Position numbers and translations under genes: made by a program. From the NCBI RefSeq assembly GCF_030253575.1, contig NC_080558.1, forward strand, positions 320,001-384,000: 64,000 nucleotides of DNA, written 5' to 3'. A model generated the notes under the pieces. The model ran no database searches. It had not been told where the DNA came from and saw nothing but the letters and a program-made list of their open reading frames with translations. Below, piece after piece: positions 38,362 through 49,560 of this stretch. This DNA is from Rhododendron vialii (Eukaryota; Streptophyta; Magnoliopsida; Ericales; Ericaceae). Position 1 is the stretch's first letter. Each line of letters opens with the position of its first letter.

Positions 38362-38970
38362 TCAACTGGAGCCGCTAGAGCAGGAGCCGGAGATCGACAG
38401 CAGCTCAGCTAGTGCACTCATGGCTCTAACCTGCATCTCAAGAGCAGCGATATAATCCGTCGCCTCTTCTAGAATCACTGGTAACGGCTCTTTCTTGCAA
38501 CCGGGAACCAACCGGCCAAGAACTCTAGCCTTTCTCTGCACAGCCGGTAGATTCTTACATCTCAATCGCAAGACACTCACTCTCGGCTTCTTCGACCGGC
38601 TCACCGCCGTTGCCGCCACTCTCTGCCTCCTGTTGTTCTTCATGAACTTGAGCTTTAGCCTGTTGGTCAATATGGCGCGGCTCCACCTGGTCCGTCCCTT
38701 GGCCGTCACGGCTAAGACTCTATCAGCGGCTTCACGCACTGCTCGGCCCCGCGCCCGGCGCGGGGCCGGGCTTGGGCGTACTTGACGGAGAGCGTGGAGG
38801 AGTTTGGAAGAGTACGCTGCTTGTTGCGAATCGGATTTCCACTGCGTCGTGGCGCCGTTTGGATTCTGAGATTGGTCTCTACTCGTGGATTGCAGTGCTT
38901 TCTTCTTTTTCCTCGAGGTTGCTCTGTTTGAGTTAGTTATAGGATTCGAGATCACAGTTGACGCCATCAA
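38362..38970 (-). CDS. atypical HLH transcription regulator (AIF / bHLH147-148-149 type)
   Basis: A single-exon gene of 202 residues. After a Ser/Asn/Gln-rich N-terminus with a KKKK cluster (20-24), the conserved block [15 protein letters not shown] (51-65) and [20 protein letters not shown] (78-97) identify the AIF/IBH1-related group. A Lys/Arg-rich region (99-130) precedes the helix-loop-helix (about 139-184: [18 protein letters not shown], loop, [20 protein letters not shown]). The basic region lacks the Glu and His needed for E-box recognition, so the protein is expected to act as a non-DNA-binding partner. Family members negatively regulate brassinosteroid responses and cell elongation by dimerising with other bHLH proteins. 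The second Met (residue 2) could equally be the start. Confidence 0.92.
   Translation of the reverse strand: MMASTVISNPITNSNRATSRKKKKALQSTSRDQSQNPNGATTQWKSDSQQAAYSSKLLHALRQVRPSPAPRRARGRAVREAADRVLAVTAKGRTRWSRAILTNRLKLKFMKNNRRQRVAATAVSRSKKPRVSVLRLRCKNLPAVQRKARVLGRLVPGCKKEPLPVILEEATDYIAALEMQVRAMSALAELLSISGSCSSGSS
38744..38768. repeat. perfect GC hairpin inside the HLH coding sequence
   Basis: Arms CGGCCCCGCGCC and GGCGCGGGGCCG (12 bp each, no mismatch) are separated by one base. It encodes part of the Pro/Ala/Arg segment around residues 68-76. Confidence 0.9.
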
Positions 38971-40451
38971 TTTACTCGTTTCGGATAGAATCTGAGCGGA
39001 TCACGTACATAGGCCTATGTATATCTCATCATCAGAGATGACAAGTACAAGTATGTATTCTTTTTTTCTCGGCTAGTACCTGTGGATTAAAGCCAAGTGA
39101 AAAGATGTTTTGGATCCGAAGAGAGATTCAAACACAAGAATTGGTAGCGGATCAAAAAAAAAAAAAAAACAAGAATTGGTACTCCTTTTTTTTATTTATT
39201 AGAAGGACGAATTAACTGCTGCCCCCTTTGCATTGAGGAGTTTGATATATGAGAAGAAAAGGAAAAGATTAGAATTTCTTGTCAAATCACTCATTTGGAT
39301 TGATCAAATAGGGTGAGAAAAGATTAAACATGATATTATTCTTTGATTGAGTACTCCCTTTCTCACCGTTTTGGTGAGATTAGGTGGGAAAGAGAACAGC
39401 TTCGCTTCTTTATCCCAACATTCCTCACAATGGAAAGGAGCCATAACGTAATTGAGAAGATCAACAACAACAATCTCATAGGGGTGAGGAAACTAGACGC
39501 TAAAATTCTGAATTTTTTTAACGCCACTAGTTTTCGGATCGAAATAGAGTAAGATCGAGTTAATAAAGGAGCTAGTAAAAAGGAATGATGGCGCCATACC
39601 ATAAAATAGAGGAGATCGTTACGTTACGTTACCTCTCGGAGGAAAAAGAAGAATATATCTTTTGAAACTCAGCTTGAGGCGATTCAAGGTAGGTTACATG
39701 TAGTTGCCATCGATCGTACGTTCTTAGATGATTCAAGGAAAGGAAACTAAACTAAACTAGAAGAGAAGGGAATTGGTTGGGTGTGGAAAGAGAAGAGAAG
39801 AGAAGAAGGCTGGGCTGGGGAGACAGAGGGGAAGAGGCTGAGGCAGAGTAGTTATTGAGAGAGAGGCTTTAAGGAAGGAGAAAGGGAATCACAAGAAAGC
39901 ACGCGTGGCTAGCTAGCTGCTTAAATAACATCAGTACGACACAGTATACACACAGGGCCAGGCCAGGCCAGGCCAGGCCACAGAAAAATACACCGACCCG
40001 TTTATTGCAGTGCTTTGTCTTTGCTCCATTTGCCTTTGTGGGGTTTGGCCCCCCCCCACCCCCCCAGCTGGCCCGACCTCATGTGCCCAGTCTCACCCGT
40101 AGGGCCCCATGATACAGCCAAAGAAACTTGGCTCCACTAGGTAAATTTTGAAGACAAAAAACGAAAAAAACTTTGGTGAAGTTTTGTTTTTTCACACACA
40201 AATATACTCTTCGGCTCAATGGTAAAAAGTCACCCATTACTTCTCATTGACAAGCAAGCGAGGGATTATTTGGGGGATGGATTAAGCTCCTAATTTTAAG
40301 CACAATGTTGAAGTCATCCAATTAAGCATCCTTTTTGGAAATTTATATTTGCCGACATGAAATCTGAACCGTTGGATTGCCCAACGAATAGCTCCGACGA
40401 TGCTATGCACTAGCCGCATAACACGCCCCCCGGATACTCAGAGGATTGGAA
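38971..40451. other. upstream region of the HLH gene and intergenic DNA
   Basis: Includes GA-rich stretches (about 39770-39890) that could be a leader, a GGCCA pentamer repeat at about 39957-39980 and a C tract at about 40050-40065. No other gene is recognised. Confidence 0.45.
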
Positions 40452-40657
40452 GATGCTGCCAAGCGGGAGTGCTTGGCAACGTTGCCAAGCGACCGATCCG
40501 GCCATTCATATCTGAATGGATAGCTCGGATCTAATCGAAACGCATAAAAATTTGAACCATCTATTACTCAAATTAAGATCTGAGCCGTCGATTGCCGAAA
40601 TGAAGGACCGGATTGACTGCTAGGCACTGCTGCCAAGCACCCCCACTTGACAGCATC
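40452..40657. mobile_element. 206-bp MITE with GATGCTGCCAAGC termini
   Basis: Left end GATGCTGCCAAGCGGGAGTG then CTTGGCA; reverse complement of the right end GATGCTGTCAAGTGGGGGTG then CTTGGCA. About 24 of 27 positions agree. Several inner GGATCxGAxC and TTGCCAAGC repeats add secondary structure. Target duplication not resolved; superfamily open. Confidence 0.75.
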
Positions 40658-42962
40658 CTCGGGTTGATTAATCTCGTGCTTGTTTTCGTGTCTTCAAAGA
40701 AGCTTCAACACCAGCATTTACGTTTTACAGCAGAGAATAAAAAGAGTTCCTTTTGGGTAAAGCCTGCAATTTAGCCTTGACAAGGAAAAATAAACCCAAT
40801 AGAAGGAAAACAAAAGTGATGACATGGATAAACTAAATTGGCTAATTGTGAAGGTGTTGGCACCCACTAATCTTTTGCTTTTGGGATCCCACACAAAAAG
40901 TGAACATTCCCAAAAGAAGGGATAAACAAAGGAAATGCATGTGGTTGTTTTATCTGGCACTCCTGTCTTTAGCCTTATTCTATTTCGAATTATTTGCAAA
41001 AGGGTTCTGGAATTATCTTCCCTTCAGGTATTTGACAGTTAGGCTCCCTATTCCAACTATGGTCCCATCCTTTCCCCAGAAAAGGCGTTCATAGAAATTT
41101 TTCTTCAACATTCACCTACGAATCATCAAAGGACAATTCATCTTCTTATTATTGGTTAATCCGACTCGCATGATACAAGTACTAAAGCTCAACAGAGAAG
41201 TGGGGTTTAAGGGGATTTCCACTCTCCATGGTTGAGATGATCTCGGGGATTTTTTTAATGGCATGCTTTTATCAACATAAGCTTTTCGCGGGCCAGCTAT
41301 AAAGAGATTGGTATTTGTCTAGAGGTGATTGGTTTAGAGGAAAAGGAAATAATACTAATTTGGGAATCGACAGCTAGGGGAAGATTGATTAAAAATTGCC
41401 TGAATGTATTTATGGTTTGTTGAGCCTATATATGTCATATTTTAAGCAATCATGAACCCAATCCACATTCTCCCCAAAATCACGGTACCATTTGGATACA
41501 ATAAAATATTCGTAAATTGCAGTAAGAAAACTTAAAGAACTTTCATTCCGCTTGGTTCCCAACTTTGGAAGTAACTTTCAACTCTCGGCAGAGTTTTCAA
41601 TAAATTTCTCTCTACTCATTACCACTCAACTCTCAAAAATAACTTTCTAAAACTTAAACCAAACAAAGCCTTTGTAGATAACCAAAGATAACAATAAGGC
41701 ATTATGATGTGCCAGGGCGCGCAGTTGCCTCCCTATCATGAGACACCATTAAACAGTGATAAGCACATACAGATTCTTAATATGGTAGTGAATGGTGTCA
41801 TCAAACTATCTTCTCTTAATTACACACTAAACGTGTCCAAGCCGTAGTTCAATAATCATGGCAGTCCACACAAATGAGGTCGATTTACTGTATTTGCTCA
41901 GAAGCAGGTCAATTAATCACATTCGGAAATAGTTTAAAACATGGGCTTTGTAGCATAAAAATTAACATCTTTTACTTCATAATAATTTATTTTTCAGATT
42001 GGAAACTATATTTGCCTTGTCAACAACTAACGTTTCCACTGTGAGCTAAGCGAATGTATTTTTGGAGGTTTTAAAGGTTGCCAACAAAGGTGAAGGGCTG
42101 CAGATCCAGGATTTCCACTCCAATGGCATCTTACGGACACAAGGAACTTCTATAGTATTCCCATTCATCTAGCTAGTTCAAAGAAGGCTTTAGTAAGCAT
42201 TGGTCAAACCAGTTTGACAACTTAAGCCAAAGAAGGGCGTTGGAACAAATTTGAACAGGAATGGTTTGCAAGCAAAATAGAACTCTGTACCAGCTGAATC
42301 AGTCTAGGCCTACGGCTTTGTTGCAAAAATAAATGAGGTTAAGTGCAGTCAGCTTGCTCCAAAATGAACTCCACACAAGGACATTCAATGTATGTTTTTT
42401 GTAACTTTGGTACAGATAGTTGTTTGTAAAGCAAAAACCCGTAAGTGTCATTTACTAAGTGCCCCAGGGACATAACAAGCAACTTTAGAGCATCATATTC
42501 ATTCTTCTAGTAAAAATCAGTCATATGTAACTTTATGATATTCTTCCACTTAGCACACTAATTTGTTATCAAGGGAAAATCAAGCCAAATCACTGAGATT
42601 GCCTAAAGGATTAAAGAAAGAATCATGTAACATTCGATTAATTCCGGGTGCATTAATCCTAGAGTGTACCTAAAGATCTCTATCTGCACACATATATGCT
42701 TGCATTGTTGTGCAAATATCTGTAAATCAGTTTAAAAACAAGAGTTTAAACAAAATTAGGTAAACCAAACTCGTTCAGGAAAAAGAAAATTTGAAGCACT
42801 TCAGAGTCTCGAGTAATATGAAAGCGCGCATAGATGATTTAGGTATATGTCTGAAGACTCTGAACAAAGTTAGTATGTGCTTTCTCCCATTTATAAATTA
42901 ATAACATGAGGATTAGAGGCAGATTTGCCCCAAGGTCCTAAATGCGAAAGAGAGCTGCTAAT
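40658..42962. other. intergenic, no gene recognised
   Basis: AT-rich; contains the MITE-like repeat at 41548-41674 and otherwise no supported feature. Confidence 0.45.
41548..41674. mobile_element. short MITE-like repeat, second copy of the PFD3-intron insertion
   Basis: Shares ACTCTCGGCA, CAATAAATTTCTCTCT, CATTACCACTCAACTCTC and AACTTTCTAAAAC in order with 10930-11060. It starts CGCTTGGTTC and ends AACCAAACAAAGCC, a partial inverted terminal pair. Confidence 0.6.
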
Positions 42963-43238
42963 GGTACAGCAAAGGCTGTACAGCAGCCGTGTACACATGG
43001 TTTTTGCGCTCATCTCGGATCCCGCAAAGATGATCGGAGCAGCTCATGGCTAAATTCTGAAGCAAAGTTGGATGATTCGTAAACGCTTTTACCGATATCG
43101 GATTGAAATGATTTTTTATAGGAACCGTAAACAATATGTTTTGAATAAAATGAGCGGCTCCGATCATCTTTGCGGGACCCGAGACAGACGCAAAAACCAT
43201 ATGTACACGGCTACTGTTCAGCTTTAATTTGCTGTACC
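42963..43238. mobile_element. 276-bp MITE with long (~85 bp) terminal inverted repeats
   Basis: The left arm (42963-43047 or so) and the right arm (to 43238) share GGTACAGCAAA, GCCGTGTACAxATGGTTTTT, CCCGCAAAGATGATCGGAGC and GCTCAT. The arms cover well over half of the element, so it can fold into one large hairpin. Target duplication not resolved; long arms suggest a Mutator-like or foldback family. Confidence 0.8.
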
Positions 43239-44537
43239 TCAATCTTTACTGAATGGGAAAATCATTTCTTTAGAGGAACTTGAAAGGAAGCTCCAATTAG
43301 AATAATTTTCTAGCAGAAACCTAACTCACTTGCAACCTATATTATTTTCTAGATTTGGTGTACGACATTGACATGCAACCATTGCTTAGAGTTTTTGGAT
43401 TTCAGCAAGTCATGATCTCTAAGTAGTAAGTACTCTCTTTCTCCAGTTTGGATTTTGAGATGTTGGTGCATGCTTAGCATACATCAATTTATATATTATC
43501 AGTCCGAATAAAGTTATCGATAAGCACGTAATAAATCAACAGATGTATGGCCCGTTACTTACCTGAACCTTCTATAACCACTTCCAAATTTACAACAATG
43601 CGGTTCAATGATCCATTGATATCCTTACTCTTTTTCCCCAGTAACTTCCATTGGACGGCCTGTCATTTTCTTAATGTGCTTTCATTATACGTATTGGATT
43701 ACAAGGGTACAGCTTTGCCACGATAGTTTAACTATTACAGTATATTATAACCTGTTTGTTAGCTGGTATTTATATTGTAAACAATGTTTCTTTACAAGTT
43801 TACCGGCCGTAGTTTAAGTTTTATGATCTATCATGTCATCAAGATCAACTGATCTCCTTTCATAAAGATTTCTCAAACTGCTTTGGTGGTTGACGTACTC
43901 ATGCATGGTTCAAAGAGAACCATGTCACTCTTATCCCTGAGAGGAAGTATTAATTACTTTCATACAGTAGTATTTGAAAAGGGAAACTAGCCAACAAATG
44001 AGGTATATTGTGATGTTGCCATCACAAGTGGACACCCACCAAGTACTGGTTGGTGCAACTGAAGGTGGGAAAAGACTGGGCCACCAATTTGTGTGCATCC
44101 ATCCTAGTCACAAGCTCTACGGCTCAAGAAAAACGTGAAGTTCTATTAAGTACTGTACAAGTCAAGCTCTGGAAATTCACCAGTACATCTTCATCCTTGA
44201 AAATGAAACCATCCTACTGCATTCCATACACCATATAAAAATGATTACGTACTAGTTTCCACAGCATTTGGGGAAGGAAAGCAAGTTTTTAGAATGTATG
44301 CTCTTGGCATTATGAACAAGTAGTCATTACTCCAAATTTGCCCTTGTGTAATTAGGAACTTTAATTCGTAATTACTGAATTGTTTTGTTTTGATTGCATA
44401 GTAAGGCAATCCATCTTCTGTATTGAAAGATTATGATAGATCATGAACGATAGTACTCAATCATGTGCAACTACAGACATGTTGGAGAAGATAAAGATCT
44501 GAAAATCCAAAAGATTAGGCATATATAGGTAGGTAGT

Positions 44538-44610
<73 letters not shown>

Positions 44611-45833
44611 AAGCTAAAAAGTTACATTATTATGGTACAGCCGTACAGGCCGGCTAGTTATCTTTCCTGAAAGGACAGTATAAAGAGTAAATCAGCAGTT
44701 CCAACTCGGCAACTGCTCAAAATTCAAGCTTCTAAACACATATATTGTTAGGAAATCTAATTCGTTCAATTCCTGCTTGACCTTGGAGATAGTTCTACAG
44801 TCCTACTCCCTATGATACCTATCCCGCCTTGCTGTGCATATTGACTTTAGCATAAGCACATAACTTTTTCAGATTAAAATTTCTACAATCCACGGGTAAT
44901 GGGCTTAAATGCTAGGGATGACTGAAAATAAGCGGTTGACGAATTCGTTGTGGGCGCTTGAATTCATCACTTTCAGCCTCTGTTGCATACCCGTGTAAGC
45001 TAACTGACTGACTTTTTGTTATCAATCAAACATCCGCTCAAGCTCTTCTAGTTCTCAGAAGAAAAAACCAAAGCAACCAGCACATCATATGCTGTGTGTT
45101 TCAGTGTTTCCACTATGAAGTTAGCAAGATATATAATCAGCATGTGCTTAAAGGTTAGGACTTAGGAGGATGAGTCACTAGACAAAACGTACGAAAGGGG
45201 CCCAAAGTTTAAACTTGAGTTAACTTGCAAGTGATATCTGATGTAGCAATGTGAGGGAGACGAAAGGGAAACAAGAAGGCATGCTTGACACGGATATTTG
45301 ATACTTTGAGCAAGGGGGGAGTCTAGCTGATGCCTGTTGAAGGTACGTAGTTTTGGCATTCATAAGTGTTTCTTCAGCTCACTATAAACCAAAATCTAGG
45401 AATCGACCATTCTTAAACAATCCTTAGTGGGTCGTATCTAGGAAAGTAATGGGACAAAGAGTGAATTTATCATCTGCACATATAGTACATGTAATTTAAC
45501 TTTCAATGAGCACCATAGCATATCAGTGTTTTTCAGTAAGAAATGCAATATGAACAACTATCAATTGCTTGCCTTGATCATCATTGTCAAGCATCGGAAC
45601 AGATAGTTAAAAACCAAACAGCAAGGAAAAAGTGCAAATGCAGGGAATGTGAGAGAATGTCTTTTGCTTCATGTATTTGTATTGATTGGTCCGACCACAG
45701 TTGTAAAAACCTACGATACATGATATGTATCCTACGATTTGTATCGTCTCCTTCAGAGAACGATACGTATCCCACACTATATCCTTTTTGTATATATAGA
45801 AATCCTACGATACGTTGGTACATTTTTCATTTT
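43239..45833. other. intergenic, no gene recognised
   Basis: AT-rich. It holds the long AG microsatellite (44539-44608) and a cluster of CTACGATAC/GATACGTATC short repeats at about 45710-45815 that may be the remains of another MITE. Confidence 0.45.
44539..44608. repeat. (AG)35 microsatellite
   Basis: Uninterrupted AG dinucleotide run of 70 bp. Confidence 0.97.
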
Positions 45834-46014
45834 GTCACTAAAAGTAGATTCCGTTTTGAAAAGTTAGTGAGTAAAGGTGTAATGATGATGTCTCTATAGA
45901 GGATAAGTAGGGAAATTGAAGGTAAAAATTGACGTGAAATGTGTAGTGATGATGTTTTCTTAATAAGTTAGAGTTATGAAGCAGGACACTTAAAAATGGA
46001 CAAAGGGAATACCA
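45834..46014. mobile_element. 5'-truncated Stowaway MITE copy
   Basis: Matches 790-950 of the Stowaway element closely (GTCACTAAAAGTAGATTCCG versus GTCCCTAAAAGTATATTCCA; GAAGCAGGACACTTAAAAA), ending GGACAAAGGGAATA. The left end of the element is missing. Confidence 0.75.
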
Positions 46015-46072
46015 TTTTCCATATTAAAAATATTATCACATAGACGGCTACTACTTGCCTACTAAACGATAA

Positions 46073-47930
46073 ATTTTTTTTTTCACGAAAGACTGGATGA
46101 TTTTATTAAGAGAAAGAGTGGTCTAAGGACCGAACATCATCACGGGCAAGACTAGCGAGATGTTGGGAGATAGAATCCCACCCCCCCACCCAACACTTCA
46201 GTCTAACACCTAATAGGGAACGCTTAACCAATGAATGAGCTACTCTATTACAAAAACGCTTAACATGAATAAAAGAACAAGATGAAAATAAAGAAAAAAG
46301 TTCTACACAATCAGCAAGAATAGAGTTACAATCTGAGAGAGACTTTCCATCTTGAATCAAAGCCTGAACTACCTGCACCGAGTCACCTTCAACAACAATT
46401 TCAGAAGATCCTCTATTAGCCGCAGTGACAAGGGCTTCACAAAATCCCAAAGCCTCAGTAGAACGTGGCGATAAGAAACCAGCAAAAGGAATCAAAATAG
46501 ACCCCAAAATTTCACCAAAATGGTTCCTTGCTACAATACCCACACCAGAAATGCTATTCTTCTTATTAACTGCACCATCAACATTAAGTTTAATAACATT
46601 AGGTGGAGAGGGAAGCCAGGACAATGGGTGGGGGGGAGTGGAGAGTCTAGGGAGGGAATAGACCGTTTCGGTAGCTGCCTTGAACTCCTCATATAGGGTG
46701 ATCGCTTTTTCAACTGTAGCAGAGCAAGTTTCGAACTTTTTATCAAAGTACACAGTGTTCCTACCCTTCCATAACATCCAGCACAAAGTGGCTAAATAGC
46801 ATGGAGATCTTTTACGCCACTAGAATCACGAACCGATTGGACCACACTAGTCCACCATTCAGTAAATGAGAGAGAATCCAAGGAGGGTGAGACTGCATTA
46901 GCAAAGGGGGAATTTTCCCACACCTCCTTCGATGATTTGCACTGAAAAATGAGATGATCGATAGTTTCAAATGTAGAATTACACCTTGGACAGTAAGGAG
47001 AAACATCAATCTTCTTCTTGAAAAAATTAAATAACACCACAAGAGCGTTGTGAGAGCATCGCCATAAAAATATTTTAATCTTGTTGGGAACTCGTAAGGA
47101 CTAGATTAGTCTCAAAATACCAACCTTTAAAGAGCCTGAACTGGATTCTCCTCTCTCTCTCTAGAGTTATGCGGAATATTGCTGGATCTCGTCAAGCGAT
47201 ATGTCGATTTGACTAAAAATAAACCATTATCTGTATAATGTCATACCCTTTTATTCAGAGCACCTCGGGAGCTAATTGGAATAGAAAGAATAGCTTCCAC
47301 ATCAATATCAGAAATAAAGTCTTGATTAAAGGGATATTCCAAGAGTGAGTTACCTTATCAATAAGATCAGAGACCGAGTGACACAGTGATAGAGAGAATC
47401 CACTGGCGGGGGGAGACTAAGCACACGGAAGTTAAGTGAACAGGGAAGCCAAGAATCACGCCAAATACTAATAGCTTTATCATCACCAACGCACCATCTC
47501 CACCCTTTTTGCAACACTGTTTGACCCACACAAATACTCCTCCAAGCCCAGGAGGCTGACTTTGGGCAGGAGGCCTCCCAAAAAGAGGAATTATGAAAGT
47601 ATTTCCCTTTAAATAAACATTGCAACAGAGAACTGGGGCCATTAACCAAATGCCATCCTTGCTTAACAAGAAAAGCTAAATTGAAATAATGAAAATCACG
47701 AAAGCCAAGCCCTCCTTGCAATTTACTATCACAAAGCTTATTCCAATTGACCCTATTGATTTTGTTCTCACCTTCTTTTGAGCCCCACCAAAAGTTCCAA
47801 ATCACAATGCATAAGTCCTTGCATACTCGCTTTGGCAATAGAAAGCATTGCATGATAAAATTGGGCATCGTACGTAATAGCAACAGATTTAAGCATGGTC
47901 TCTTTCCCAAGATCCATATAATTTTGTAAA
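46073..47930 (-). mobile_element. 5'-truncated L1-type LINE
   Basis: Three protein-domain stretches on the minus strand follow the order of a plant L1 ORF2 C-terminus. First, 47910-47350: the region after the reverse transcriptase (WNFWWGSKEG, GGLGFRDFHYFNLAFLVKQG, WRWCVGDDKAISIWRDSWLP). Second, 47085-46792: the zinc-binding reverse-transcriptase domain (VPNKIKIFLWRCSHNALVV, CPRCNSTFETIDHLIFQC). Third, 46786-46106: RNase H. A T tract at about 46072-46083 marks the poly(A) tail on the plus strand. The polymerase core and endonuclease are absent, so the copy is truncated at its 5' end near 47930. Between about 47090 and 47345 no frame is recognisable. Inactive. Confidence 0.88.
46106..46786 (-). 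pseudogene. LINE RNase H domain (RVT_3)
   Basis: An open stretch of 226 residues with NVDGA (first Asp), STEALGFCEAL (Glu), VEGDSVQVV (second Asp) and CNRVAHSLVKRSL, the conserved positions of plant LINE RNase H. It is the C-terminal part of the LINE polyprotein, not a separate gene, though its length and intact motifs show the insertion is not very old. Confidence 0.85.
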
Positions 47931-48962
47931 ATTTATTCCTAAAATTTAAAAATTAAAACAATTTATATTAGGCATTTCAACACTCTTAATACTACATTTA
48001 TACTTATTTGAGATACGAATATATATGTTGCACAATCCACATGTTGGTGTATATATGTATGTATGATGTATTGAATTGTATAAATCAAAACCATTTTCAC
48101 ATAAAATTATTGCATATGTTTCGATAAACTTATGGAACTTAGCATTTCCAAACAAAAAATGGAACCAATGGTATAAAAAAAGAAGAAGAGATTTTGGCAC
48201 TCCATTTTTTATGATGGCACTCCAAAATTTGTATTTTTGTGTAAAAATTACATATAACAAGACACACTAAAAGACAAATTTTAAAGTGCTATCGTAAAAA
48301 ATTAAAGTGCCAAAATCATTTAAAAAAAAAAAAACCCTCCGATATATATGCCACCGAACCCTGACCTGGAGGCAGGGGAAGCTCTTCTATTCTACCATAG
48401 TCAACTGCTTTTCCAATAACACAATCGAAGTTAGGGATCCGGATGGCAGAAGGGCCTCCCAATTCGCTAACACTTTCACATTTTGCCACCCCATTTACAA
48501 GCTTTACAAGAATCTCTCATCTCATATCATATTTATAAAAGAGAGAAATGACAGTAAACAAAAGTGGCCAAAAAATTACTACTAGTAATAAGGATCTTGA
48601 ATTGGAGCCGGTCCATTCAAAGACATCCCACGATCTTCCAGCTAGGGGTGAGTCATCAAAAATTCAAGAAGTACATGAGCTAATTAATTTCCAGCAAAGG
48701 TTTTATCCAATGTCGCCAACAATCATTTGAATAATTACTGCTCCTACCTGGCAGGAAAAATTTAGACCAAAAACAACCTTTGGCAACTGTGCATTTCTTC
48801 GATCACCTTATGCCCTCCTCAAATAAATTTAATAAAATTGCACATAAATTAATCCGAATATTCAATTATCAAACAAAACAAACAAAAGGAACCAAAACCA
48901 ACGCCCCAAGACCTCATTTTCCGTCATCATTCATGCCGTGCTCATTCATCATATACTAACAA
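47931..48962. other. 3' flank of the CP1-like gene, no other gene
   Basis: AT-rich; the part nearest 48962 should hold the 3' UTR of the EF-hand gene. Confidence 0.45.
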
Positions 48963-49412
48963 TCAGACGGCCAAAATCTTGAGAAGACCGTCAAAAGTCA
49001 CGCCTTGGGTTTCATCACCACCGCCCAATTTGATCATCGCGTTGATATCCTCATCGCTAGCATCATGAAACCCAGCCCATTTCAGGTAGCTCTTGAGATC
49101 CTCATGCCCGACCCGGCCATCTCCATCTCTGTCCATAACCCGGAACGCCGCCTCCATCGCACCGTTACTCCTCAATTCCAAAACCCCCTCGAATTCGTCG
49201 TACTCCACGTACCCGTTCTCGTTCGAATCCGCCGCCGTCATCATCTCCCCAATCACGTCCTCCGATGCTCCCCCTCCGCCGCCGTAAACCTTCCGGAGAT
49301 CATCGCGGCTTATCTTGCCGTCGTGATCCACGTCAAGTACGTCGAACGCCGACCGCAAGTCGGACCGGGATTCGGCGATCTCGGGGCGGAGAGCGGTCCC
49401 GGTTGGACACAT
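48963..49412 (-). CDS. EF-hand calcium-binding protein, AtCP1-like
   Basis: An intronless gene for a 149-residue acidic protein. Canonical EF-hand loops are seen at 28-39 (DVDHDGKISRDD) and 94-105 (DRDGDGRVGHED). A third loop at 62-73 (DSNENGYVEYDE) also keeps the liganding positions. The fourth is degenerate (around GGGDETQGVTFDG). The N-terminal MCPTG and C-terminal MIKLGGGDETQGVTFDGLLK resemble Arabidopsis CP1 (about 160 residues, reported as salt-inducible) more than calmodulin, where the linker and ends differ. It is expected to be a soluble calcium sensor that relays signals to unknown partners. Codon third positions are GC-rich, unlike the flanks, as for many intronless plant CML genes. 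Confidence 0.9.
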   Translation of the reverse strand: MCPTGTALRPEIAESRSDLRSAFDVLDVDHDGKISRDDLRKVYGGGGGASEDVIGEMMTAADSNENGYVEYDEFEGVLELRSNGAMEAAFRVMDRDGDGRVGHEDLKSYLKWAGFHDASDEDINAMIKLGGGDETQGVTFDGLLKILAV

Positions 49413-49543
49413 TTTGTGGGGGTTTTTTTTTCTTCCCGAAAAGGTCGTAAGGTGCTTGTATACTGGCTCCGAAACAAGGGTTGAGAGCGGTGATATATGA
49501 AAGGTGTATGTAATGGATGGTGTGAATGTGAGGTGGGTGGAGG

Positions 49544-49552
49544 CTATATATA
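49544..49552 (-). promoter_or_regulatory. probable TATA box of the CP1-like gene
   Basis: CTATATATA on the plus strand (TATATATAG on the gene strand) lies about 135 bp upstream of the ATG, which leaves room for a leader of about 100 bp. Confidence 0.55.
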
Positions 49553-49560
49553 GATAGAGC

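Noticed and set aside
38495-38785. A 96-codon plus-strand frame inside the HLH gene
   Set aside because: Antisense shadow of the conserved HLH coding sequence.
49005-49484. A 159-codon plus-strand frame overlapping the EF-hand gene
   Set aside because: It is the antisense of a GC-rich coding sequence with clear EF-hand loops on the other strand.
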